Shown one piece after another: positions 36,461-45,728 of a DNA stretch of 64,000 nucleotides (its first letter is position 1; every line of letters starts with the position of its first letter). Under the pieces are notes generated by a model. It was not told where the DNA came from and searched no databases. It saw only the letters and a list, made by a program, of their open reading frames with translations. The translations under genes were made by a program, and so were the position numbers. Location of the stretch: contig JABYQS010000017.1 of the NCBI GenBank assembly GCA_022592435.1, positions 350,880-414,879 of the forward strand. The letters run 5' to 3'. Source of the DNA: Cerioporus squamosus. Taxonomy: Eukaryota; Basidiomycota; Agaricomycetes; Polyporales; Polyporaceae.

Positions 36461-37657
36461 TCACAGACTCTTCGCGACAAATCTCTGGATCTGCTTGACC
36501 ACTTCTTGCGGCTGCTCCTGCTGTACCCAATGTCCAGCACAATCAACAAGGACGACGTCCTCCTCAGCCATCCTTGTAAATACCTCCGTCCGCATCTTCT
36601 CCAGCGCGCCTGGATACTGGAAGACACCCCAATCCTTCCTCCCCGACAGGAACATTGCTGGGACCTCGATCTTCTTCCCCGAGAACAAGCGCAGCTCCTC
36701 CGCCGTCGACTCGCCAATCATCCCGCGATACTTGTTCAGCCCTCCCTGGAAGCCCGTCCTCCCGTACTCGCTCACATACACCCCGAGCACCTCATCCGGG
36801 AGCCACCTGACCGACTTCGCCTGGACCTCCGCCGCAGATGGCGCGCCCTCGCGCACAACGTCAGCCATGCTGGCGCCCCGCGGCATTACGTAGTAGTGCG
36901 GAAGCCGTACGAGGCCTTCGGGGCTGGGTGGCAGCGGCTGCGGGTCGTTCGCCTCCCAGTCCGCGCTCTTCATGTGGAAGTACGAGCGCAGAAACGCGTG
37001 CAGGCCCTGCGGCGCCCGCGTCATGTCAGCGTTCGCCGTCGGCCCGGAGAAGTAGTGCGTGTAGTGCTTGCGCGGGGGATCGAGCTGGGCGAGCGCCGCG
37101 TCGACAAGCTGGTCGAGGACCCACGGGGGAGTGGCCTTCGTGGCGGAGGCGTTTGGGGCCGAGTCTGTTGCGAAGGGCAAAGCGGGGGCTCCGGTGAAGG
37201 CCGCGCTCATCAGCACAACGCTGCGGAAGAGGTCCGGCCGGGCGACGGCGCAGTAGCCAGCGAGCGTCGAGCCGAAGTCGTGCCCGATGAGGGCTGCGAC
37301 GGAGGTGTACCCGAGGGCTGCTATGAGGGCGACCACGTCGTGCGCGAGGTTGAGCATGCGGTATGGGTGGAGGTCGTCCTCGAATGCCACGGGACGATAG
37401 CCCCCTAGGGCGTCGGGGTTACGAGACTTTGTGCGACCGTATCCACGCCCGTCAGGAGCTACAACGCGGTATCCCTGCTGGGCAAGGGGTACAATGATGT
37501 CGCGCCAGGAGTAGGAGAGTTCGGGGAAGCCATGGAGGAGGAGGAGGAGCGGCGCGGTACGTTCTCCCGCTTCAAGGAAATGCACCTCGAGATCCCGCAC
37601 GGCAAGACTGCGAGATATTATCTCTTTGGAGAGACCAGGCCAAGCTGTACTAATCAT
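36461..37657 (-). CDS. Alpha/beta-hydrolase, epoxide hydrolase type
   Basis: A soluble epoxide hydrolase-type enzyme that opens epoxides to diols through a covalent ester. The single uninterrupted frame of 398 codons starts at ATG 37655-37657 (MISTAWPGLSKEII). The oxyanion motif HGFPELSYSW is at residues 42-51. The nucleophile is Asp127 in GHDFGS. The lid region carries the ring-opening Tyr candidates (YGRTGFQGGLNKYRG, about residue 290). The catalytic His376 is in CAGHWVQQEQP, and the usual C-terminal helix is present. The acid residue is probably Asp in the FLSGRKDWGVFQ loop. Size, motif order and HGxP spacing fit the family. The absence of introns is unusual beside its multi-exon neighbours but not rare. 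There is no signal peptide. It could also be a fluoroacetate/haloalkane dehalogenase-type relative, but the lid Tyr favours epoxide hydrolase. Confidence 0.9.
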   Translation of the reverse strand: MISTAWPGLSKEIISRSLAVRDLEVHFLEAGERTAPLLLLLHGFPELSYSWRDIIVPLAQQGYRVVAPDGRGYGRTKSRNPDALGGYRPVAFEDDLHPYRMLNLAHDVVALIAALGYTSVAALIGHDFGSTLAGYCAVARPDLFRSVVLMSAAFTGAPALPFATDSAPNASATKATPPWVLDQLVDAALAQLDPPRKHYTHYFSGPTANADMTRAPQGLHAFLRSYFHMKSADWEANDPQPLPPSPEGLVRLPHYYVMPRGASMADVVREGAPSAAEVQAKSVRWLPDEVLGVYVSEYGRTGFQGGLNKYRGMIGESTAEELRLFSGKKIEVPAMFLSGRKDWGVFQYPGALEKMRTEVFTRMAEEDVVLVDCAGHWVQQEQPQEVVKQIQRFVAKSL

Positions 37658-38189
37658 GTTGGGCTTGTGGTAGTAGTGGTAGAACTTGGATGATCAGTAC
37701 CAGCGCGCGATAGGTATCTATGTTGCGAAAGGTATGACGGTCTCCCGATAGCGATGGTAGGACTTGGTAGACCTTGCTTGACACGGCTTCTCACGATGTG
37801 CTCGAACGAAGCAAGGCGGCTGACTCAAGATTAGGTTCCCCGGCGAAGCCATGCAAAGTTCACAGCGTACTGTGCAGTCCTGCAGCGCCATCGGGCGCGT
37901 AAGATCCTGCTCGGAAGTTTCTCAGCTCAGGTTACATAGCTCGGAATATATGCGTATACTGACACGCGTGTACTTGGCTCACATCATGATGCAGCGACGT
38001 TCATTGCATTCGCTATGGAATGTCCTCCCAATGGATGGTTGAACACAATCTCGAACGCTCCAGAGCGATAGGTATGCAGGTGGAAGGCGGAGGAGGAAAG
38101 ACAAGAAAGCGGATCTTCAAGTTGATTCGTTCAAGTAGGAGAAGAACATAGGTACGCTACTGTATTCTCCGGGTAGTGCTCTCGAGAAG
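37658..38189. other. Intergenic region upstream of the epoxide hydrolase
   Basis: About 0.5 kb holding the hydrolase promoter and the flank of the tRNA gene. Only short open frames occur; nothing else is visible. Confidence 0.5.
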
Positions 38190-38199
38190 AAAAAAAAAA
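38190..38199 (-). terminator. Pol III terminator of tRNA-Gly
   Basis: A run of ten A on the plus strand (T10 on the transcribed minus strand) lies about 24 bases past the mature 3' end of the tRNA. It is the expected RNA polymerase III termination signal. Confidence 0.75.
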
Positions 38200-38223
38200 C
38201 AAAGGAAAACAGACCCAGCTACA

Positions 38224-38294
38224 TGCATTAAGGGGGAATCGAACCCCCGGCGGGTCGATGGCAACGACCCAGGTTACCACTACCCCATTAATGC
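38224..38294 (-). tRNA. tRNA-Gly (anticodon GCC)
   Basis: Read on the minus strand, GCATTAA at the 5' end pairs perfectly with TTAATGC at the 3' end (acceptor stem). The D-arm contains GGGTAGTGGTAACC (A box). The anticodon stem GGGTCG/CGACCC encloses the loop TTGCCAT with anticodon GCC. The T-arm is GGGGG-TTCGATT-CCCCC (B box). No intron is present. Length is about 71 nt with discriminator A and no encoded CCA, normal for fungal glycine tRNAs. Confidence 0.93.
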
Positions 38295-38490
38295 AACACA
38301 ACACAGGGCACAGTAGTTTATATATCAACGTAGGCGTGGGTCACCGTCGTCACAACTTGAATATTCATTCAACCAGTCCAGTTTTCTCTCTTACACGCTG
38401 CGAGTCGGATCCTTGTCAGCTATCTTTGCGAAACCGTGCTGAGTGGTCGGACGCGTCCTTCGAGATCATAAAGTAAATACTGACAAGTCA

Positions 38491-39392
38491 CTAGATCTCT
38501 CCGGTGCGCAGTATATCATCAGATTTGCGCCGGTACGCGCTGGCGTGGGTCGCTTCGAAGGCCCCGAAACTACGGTATGTAGTTCGTCATAGATGTCATT
38601 GGTTGGAACTTGGCGTATGATTGGGAGGCATATAGAGCCGGCACGGCCATGAACCACACAAACTCACTCGATGAGAAGCGCCCGCAGCGCCGCCCTTCCA
38701 CAGCCTGGCAGCCGCATGGCAGCCATCATCTTGCCATAATCCTCCCATGTTAGCCAGCACTCGCTCCCCTCATCCACAGATGATTCCTTGCGTGGGTTCA
38801 GGATCCAGGGCGGACCAGGACTGTCACTACGAGGTCTGTGATCCAGGTGTGTAAGTCAATCATGTTTTACTTGCACATCGCCCATGTACTTACACTGCAT
38901 GGGCCGCGTTGCGCTCATTCATGATGGCCGTAGCCTGCCGTATCCCGAAGGTCTTTGGTCTGCATAGCAGTTTGTAAGTAACATCTCCATGCGAACTGCC
39001 CTCATGACGGCCTATGGTTGCGCGTACTCTCACGACACCGGTCATGCGTTGCAAGTCCTGCTGGGTGCTTTCCCCGGGCCCTTGCGGGATGGTGTCCACC
39101 TATAGAGCGCTCGAGATACTCAGCGAGGTTTCTGTGCCTCGTTGAGTAGTTCATAATTGCAGACTACCAGTAGGAGTGTTTCATCCTGATATTGCCCCGC
39201 CTCCTGTGTTCGGGCCAACGTCAACCAATATCTTTCCACCATCTTGATCGTGCAATTCTGCGGCCGTGCTTGGCCTGCAGCCGGTTGTGAACCGGTGTCG
39301 TGTGCCACATACTCACACATACTCGGTTCGAGGTCGAATGAGTCCGCTCGCGGATACCGGACGAAGTATCTGGGAGGCCGCCCCGGCATCAT
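38491..39392 (-). CDS. Hypothetical multi-exon protein
   Basis: Starting at ATG 39390-39392 (MMPGRPPRYFVRYPRADSF), several minus-strand exons can be joined. One is a glycine-rich piece (DGGKILVDVGPNTGGG) or its alternative frame. Next are VDTIPQGPGESTQQDLQRMTG and VVRVRATIGRH, then WILNPRKESSVDEGSECWL with TWEDYGKMMAAMRLPGCGRAAL. A final exon gives DFGAFEATHASAYRRKSDD up to the TAG at 38491, spliced in frame by GTGAGT...GTAG from ALLI. The last two exons look clearly coding, with amphipathic helices and consistent phases. The 5' part is uncertain. I do not recognise the family. Confidence 0.45.
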
Positions 39393-39666
39393 ATCGAGCG
39401 GACATGGACGGCTGCAGGGGAGTTGCCGTTGCTGATCCCGGGCGGTATGTTTCAGCTCGCAACAAACTCGCAGATGCTCCGCCCCAGGAATGCAAGTCCG
39501 GATACAAAAGGCGGGTGGGGACTGCCGGTGAGTCCCCCAGCTTGCTCACCCTTTTTCTCAACGCACTGACTCTGAGGCCGGATCCTCTTCACTTCTCGTA
39601 GGCTTCTGGTACCTCCCGTTCTTTCACTCTCCTACGACACATCACGAGTCCCGCGTTACGCCCGAG

Positions 39667-40681
39667 ATGATCTTCAGCAAGAACGTCGTTGCCGCTGTGG
39701 CCCTCCTGCTCAGCGTGTCGCTTCAAGCGCACGCTCACGCTGCGATCTCGCCCATGCTCGGAGTCAGCGGCACGCCCCAACGGAGCGACGTCCAGCGCCC
39801 GTCCGACGCGAAGCCGTGCGGTAACGTCAACATCGCACAGACCTTGGATTCCTCCAAGGTCGTCCAGCTTCAGCCGGACAACACCTTCTTCACCACCATC
39901 CAGAACTTCAACGGGTATGTCCGTCTGCTCTTCTCGTGCCATCGTTGTTATACTGACGCATGTACCGCAGTGGCGTTGACGGCTCTCTGCAGATTGACAA
40001 AGTAGTGGTGGATGCTACCGGTATTGGCAAGAAGTTCGTTGCGGCACAGATGGTCAAGAATGGCCAGAAGGCAAGTATTCTGCTGTCCTTCTAATTCTTA
40101 CGCGCGGAAGCTAACGCCGCCACATTGTACCGCACTCAGAACCCGCCCACGGTCACCTCCGCGGCCATCTCTGCGAAGCTCCCTAGCGGAACGAAGTGCC
40201 AGGGTGGCAAGAACAAAGACCTCTGCCTCGTTTCGCTCACGACTGCCGGCGGCTTCGGTAACTGCGTCGTCGTGCAGCAGCCGCAGGCGGCCGGCGCGAA
40301 GGCCAGTGGCAAGGTCTTCGCGAAACCCAACGCGAGCGCGACGGGAACGCAGGTGGCGTCCACAACGAAGGTTGCGTCCACCACGAAGATTGCGATCGCC
40401 TCGGCGTCGACGGCCGTCTCCACTACGGCGAGCGTCGACACTCCGAGCACGACCGACGATGCTTGTGCGACTCAGACCGTCACGGTTAACGGCACCCTTG
40501 GTCAACCCGCATCTTCCACTGTCTCGATTCCCGCTGGAGCGACCACCGCTGTCGTAAGTACCCGTCCTGGTGATCTCCTTCCAAGTATATTTCGCTGACG
40601 GTGACGGTGTTGGGCGGCGCGATGCAACAGCTTAAGCGCACGGTTCGTCGGGGCGAGTTCAAGAACCGTATGGATGCATGA
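39667..40681 (+). CDS. Secreted Egh16-like (Gas1-like) protein
   Basis: A predicted secreted protein of the Egh16-like/Gas1 family (DUF3129). In some ascomycete pathogens the family is associated with infection structures; in wood and litter basidiomycetes its role is unknown. The ATG at 39667 opens a signal peptide (MIFSKNVVAAVALLLSVSLQ, cleavage near AHAHA). The mature part starts AISPMLGVSGTPQRSDVQRPS and continues CGNVNIAQTLDSSKVV, NFNGVDGSLQIDKVVVDATG, LPSGTKCQGGKNKDLCLVS, and FGNCVVV. A Ser/Thr/Ala-rich, probably O-glycosylated tail follows. The last intron (GTAAGT...CAACAG) joins a short basic end (LKRTVRRGEFKNR) to TGA at 40679-40681. Reading through that intron would instead stop at 40598. 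Four conserved cysteines are visible in the core. Length is about 270 residues. Confidence 0.75.
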
Positions 40682-41829
40682 GCGGCGAGCGCGGTGATGC
40701 TGATGTCAACTCGAGGACGACAACGGAGAAGGGCGGGAGATTCATGTCCTTGCTATGAATTCAGTCGAGTCGATTGACTAGATGTCTGGCTGCGTGCGTC
40801 CGGATTGTTTCTCGTCCGCAGACTTACATGCCCAATGCAAACGCCACGATCAAGACAACCAGCCGTCTGCATTCCTCTCTTCGTGTCAGGGTCGTGCACA
40901 GGCAGACATGAAGGTGATAAATTACCGACAGTACAGAGGCCTCATTCTGTTCCAGAGGGTATCGTACGGTTTCTGCATGGGCATCGTGAGAGCCTCTCTC
41001 CAGTCCGTTCCGAGATGCATCTTCTCATCATCCACGACGTCCTATCCGAGCGGCATGTGCTAGTCCTACATCCACCATTAATGCGTGCTCCGCGATGGCG
41101 GAGACGGCGAGGTGAGTGCTCTGGTAAGGCCACTGGCAGAGGCGAGTGAACATGACGAGTCCGTCCGACGTGCTCGAATTGTGCCCGTTGATCAAGTGGC
41201 AAAGGATGGCGGAGGAGGAGAGTTGACGGTAGATGGATCCAGGCGGAGGTCAAGGCCGGGCTGCGACGACTACCGGTTGAAATAGCATGAGTGACGCATG
41301 CCAGCCTAGTACCTATTCTAATAGACGGGTCGGAGTAGGGCTCTCGCCCTATGATGGGAGAGGCTAAGCTTGATAGCCTGACAGTCCCTTTGGAAGACGG
41401 CGGTGAGGGCGGTTATGCAGATGGAGAAAGGGCGGGCAAGAAAGCAGCGCGAGTCGTATGACATGGGCGAAATTCCAGGATGTTCCGTGCGTCCATAGTG
41501 GCATGGTAGATTCAGAAGCACTTGAGTCTGAAGGATATGGGTCGAGAGCCTCGGGAGGCGACTCCCAGATAGTTGGTGTACTCTGTCAATTTGAACGCAT
41601 CATCAGCGAAGTCAAAGCAGTACTTCCGGGCCAAGTACCTAGTACTGTTCTGCCCTTCCGGTGCCTTCCATCCATGATCAGACAGAAGCTCTCAATCCAT
41701 CATCGACTCATCGACTGCCCGAGGCGAGTGAGATATGCGCTCCAACGATAAAACGAAAGTAGTTGCAAGAAAGAGGAGGACGTGGTGGCTGCGGCTGCTA
41801 GAGCGCTATAGTACTAGTAAACGGGCCGG
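40682..41829. other. Intergenic region left of the tandem array
   Basis: About 1.15 kb with only short overlapping open frames (longest 114 codons). No domain, repeat or RNA gene was recognised before the first array unit. Confidence 0.4.
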
Positions 41830-44800
41830 CTCTTGACTTATAGGCGTAGCGGCGCTTCAGAAATTAAATGAAATTAAATAAATTAAATCGTGGCCGCAGG
41901 CCGCACAGGCTCTCTGCGGCTTCCCTCAACAGAAATTAATTCCATGATACCTCGAGCACCTCATAGGCCATTGTATGCGCATTTCTGAGATCCTTGGGAG
42001 GTAGCTTTAATTTTCTTTCCGGCGCTAACGCGCCGGCAAGAGTAGAACCACTGTCTGATGCGCGTTCGCACAGATCTGGTGTATTCCTTCGGACTCGTAT
42101 AGACAAGAAAATCTCCCCATTGACTCCTGCATTATTTGAGCGCAAAGGAAGGTAGCATAGGGTGCCGTACCCAGCAGGAGAAGCTCAAAATCCCATATTG
42201 TGGGCCAAAAGTGCCCTGCTGCAAGCAGTGCTAGCACTATGTAATTTTTCCACCTCACATCGCAAATCCCCTCCTGCAGCGACACCCTCATATTGTTGGC
42301 CCATATACTTAATGCCTCTCAACATTTTTCCAGGCTCAACAGCTGCGAAACGACGCAGGGAAACCTAGCAGAAAGCTGGGTGGCTGATTGTTTGTTCGAG
42401 TTACTTTGTTGCCAAATGCAGTAAGTGAAATTCAAACTCAGTCAGGTCAAGTCAGGGCTACACCTATAGCTCAACTGCCCGCGGGGGCTCTTGACTTATA
42501 GGCGTAGCGGCGCTTCAGAAATTAAATGAAATTAAATAAATTAAATCGTGGCCGCAGGCCGCACAGGCTCTCTGCGGCTTCCCTCAACAGAAATTAATTC
42601 CATGATACCTCGAGCACCTCATAGGCCATTGTATGCGCATTTCTGAGATCCTTGGGAGGTAGCTTTAATTTTCTTTCCGGCGCTAATGCGCCGGCAAGAG
42701 TAGAACCACTGTCTGATGCGCGTTCGCACAGATCTGGTGTATTCCTTCGGACTCGTATAGACAAGAAAATCTCCCCATTGACTCCTGCATTATTTGAGCG
42801 CAAAGGAAGGTAGCATAGGGTGCCGTACCCAGCAGGAGAAGCTCAAAATCCCATATTGTGGGCCAAAAGTGCCCTGCTGCAAGCAGTGCTAGCACTATGT
42901 AATTTTTCCACCTCACATCGCAAATCCCCTCCTGCAGCGACACCCTCATATTGTTGGCCCATATACTTAATGCCTCTCAACATTTTTCCAGGCTCAACAG
43001 CTGCGAAACGACGCAGGGAAACCTAGCAGAAAGCTGGGTGGCTGATTGTTTGTTCGAGTTACTTTGTTGCCAAATGCAGTAAGTGAAATTCAAACTCAGT
43101 CAGGTCAAGTCAGGGCTACACCTATAGCTCAACTGCCCGCGGGGGCTCTTGACTTATAGGCGTAGCGGCGCTTCAGAAATTAAATGAAATTAAATAAATT
43201 AAATCGTGGCCGCAGGCCGCACAGGCTCTCTGCGGCTTCCCTCAACAGAAATTAATTCCATGATACCTCGAGCACCTCATAGGCCATTGTATGCGCATTT
43301 CTGAGATCCTTGGGAGGTAGCTTTAATTTTCTTTCCGGCGCTAACGCGCCGGCAAGAGTAGAACCACTGTCTGATGCGCGTTCGCACAGATCTGGTGTAT
43401 TCCTTCGGACTCGTATAGACAAGAAAATCTCCCCATTGACTCCTGCATTATTTGAGCGCAAAGGAAGGTAGCATAGGGTGCCGTACCCAGCAGGAGAAGC
43501 TCAAAATCCCATATTGTGGGCCAAAAGTGCCCTGCTGCAAGCAGTGCTAGCACTATGTAATTTTTCCACCTCACATCGCAAATCCCCTCCTGCAGCGACA
43601 CCCTCATATTGTTGGCCCATATACTTAATGCCTCTCAACATTTTTCCAGGCTCAACAGCTGCGAAACGACGCAGGGAAACCTAGCAGAAAGCTGGGTGGC
43701 TGATTGTTTGTTCGAGTTACTTTGTTGCCAAATGCAGTAAGTGAAATTCAAACTCAGTCAGGTCAAGTCAGGGCTACACCTATAGCTCAACTGCCCGCGG
43801 GGGCTCTTGACTTATAGGCGTAGCGGCGCTTCAGAAATTAAATGAAATTAAATAAATTAAATCGTGGCCGCAGGCCGCACAGGCTCTCTGCGGCTTCCCT
43901 CAACAGAAATTAATTCCATGATACCTCGAGCACCTCATAGGCCATTGTATGCGCATTTCTGAGATCCTTGGGAGGTAGCTTTAATTTTCTTTCCGGCGCT
44001 AACGCGCCGGCAAGAGTAGAACCACTGTCTGATGCGCGTTCGCACAGATCTGGTGTATTCCTTCGGACTCGTATAGACAAGAAAATCTCCCCATTGACTC
44101 CTGCATTATTTGAGCGCAAAGGAAGGTAGCATAGGGTGCCGTACCCGCGGGGGCTCTTGACTTATAGGCGTAGCGGCGCTTCAGAAATTAAATGAAATTA
44201 AATAAATTAAATCGTGGCCGCAGGCCGCACAGGCTCTCTGCGGCTTCCCTCAACAGAAATTAATTCCATGATACCTCGAGCACCTCATAGGCCATTGTAT
44301 GCGCATTTCTGAGATCCTTGGGAGGTAGCTTTAATTTTCTTTCCGGCGCTAACGCGCCGGCAAGAGTAGAACCACTGTCTGATGCGCGTTCGCACAGATC
44401 TGGTGTATTCCTTCGGACTCGTATAGACAAGAAAATCTCCCCATTGACTCCTGCATTATTTGAGCGCAAAGGAAGGTAGCATAGGGTGCCGTACCCGCGG
44501 GGGCTCTTGACTTATAGGCGTAGCGGCGCTTCAGAAATTAAATGAAATTAAATAAATTAAATCGTGGCCGCAGGCCGCACAGGCTCTCTGCGGCTTCCCT
44601 CAACAGAAATTAATTCCATGATACCTCGAGCACCTCATAGGCCATTGTATGCGCATTTCTGAGATCCTTGGGAGGTAGCTTTAATTTTCTTTCCGGCGCT
44701 AACGCGCCGGCAAGAGTAGAACCACTGTCTGATGCGCGTTCGCACAGATCTGGTGTATTCCTTCGGACTCGTATAGACAAGAAAATCTCCCCATTGACTC

Positions 44801-45159
44801 CTGCATTATTTGAGCGCAAAGGAAGGTAGCATAGGGTGCCGTACCCAGCAGGAGAAGCTCAAAATCCCATATTGTGGGCCAAAAGTGCCCTGCTGCAAGC
44901 AGTGCTAGCACTATGTAATTTTTCCACCTCACATCGCAAATCCCCTCCTGCAGCGACACCCTCATATTGTTGGCCCATATACTTAATGCCTCTCAACATT
45001 TTTCCAGGCTCAACAGCTGCGAAACGACGCAGGGAAACCTAGCAGAAAGCTGGGTGGCTGATTGTTTGTTCGAGTTACTTTGTTGCCAAATGCAGTAAGT
45101 GAAATTTAAACTCAGTCAGGTCAAGTCAGGGCTACACCTATAGCTCAACTGCCCGCGGG
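41830..45159. repeat. Tandem array: four 658-bp units and two 350-bp deletion units
   Basis: Units begin (at CTCTTGAC) at 41830, 42488, 43146, 43804, 44154 and 44504, and the array ends at about 45159. Units 1, 2, 3 and 6 are 658 bp. Units 4 and 5 are 350 bp and lack the same internal 308 bp; the junction lies in a shared CCC just before GCGGGGGCTC. Copies are almost identical. Differences seen include T for C in a hairpin loop in unit 2 and T for C near the end of unit 6. Each unit has an A/T-rich block (AAATTAAATGAAATTAAAT), a GC hairpin (CCGGCGC-TAAC-GCGCCGG), and ends that form an imperfect inverted repeat (CTCTTGACTTATAGGCGTAGC against the reverse complement of GCTACACCTATAGCTCAACTG, 16 of 21 matching). 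Open frames in it repeat with the unit and look non-coding. Confidence 0.95.
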
Positions 45160-45728
45160 CCGTCCCGGTAAGAAGGGCGCTTGCGCGCATCGCATGCGCG
45201 GCACTGCAACGGACGCATCCTTTCCGCCCTGCTGAAATCCTGGCAAAATGGTAATGTTGCTTGTGTCGCACTTTTGGAACCTGGTTCTGGATGCATCCAG
45301 AAGCATTCTGGAGGCGCACAAAACCGGGCCGCATCCCAATTAGATCATAGATGTCCCCAGCCCATCTAGATAAGATCAGGATGCTGCCTCCAATCTCTTG
45401 ATCTAAGGACCATTATCATGATCTGATAAGAGCACTTCAAGATCTAATCTGTACAAGACTAGGACAAGTTCGTCAGCCAAGGAGGGGAATCAAGTGAACA
45501 TCATGGGACTTCTGTCTATGTACTCTATGCTACAGTATCAATGTATGGTGCAAGATCGTTACGGAGGTGTGGATTGTTTTCGACAAGACATTGAGGGCAT
45601 GGAGGAGGATAGCGAGTCGATGATGAGATAGATTGTTCCCAGCTATACGGCAACTGGAGTCTAGGGGCTATGCAAGAAGAAGGTAAACAGATCCCAGACA
45701 ATCGCAGCAGTGAGAACAAGAAACAGAA
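45160..45728. other. Interval between the array and the next gene
   Basis: It begins with a palindrome-rich GC stretch (GCGCGCATCGCATGCGCGGC around 45183-45202) and several GATCTAAG/AGATCA words, then ordinary sequence. No gene is supported. Confidence 0.4.

Noticed and set aside
36506..37408. 300-codon plus-strand frame opposite the epoxide hydrolase
   Set aside because: It is antisense to a gene with complete catalytic motifs and is full of Arg-rich GC-bias residues, a typical shadow frame.
41936..44965. Repeated 69-, 88- and 68-codon open frames in the 41.8-45.2 kb region as a gene family
   Set aside because: They recur only because the DNA unit is tandemly repeated. They lie on both strands over the same bases, have no start context or splice logic, and the short units cut them arbitrarily.
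41830..45159. CRISPR-like or rDNA-type repeat array
   Set aside because: Units are 350-658 bp with no spacers, and no rRNA motifs were seen. CRISPR arrays are not expected in a fungal nuclear genome.
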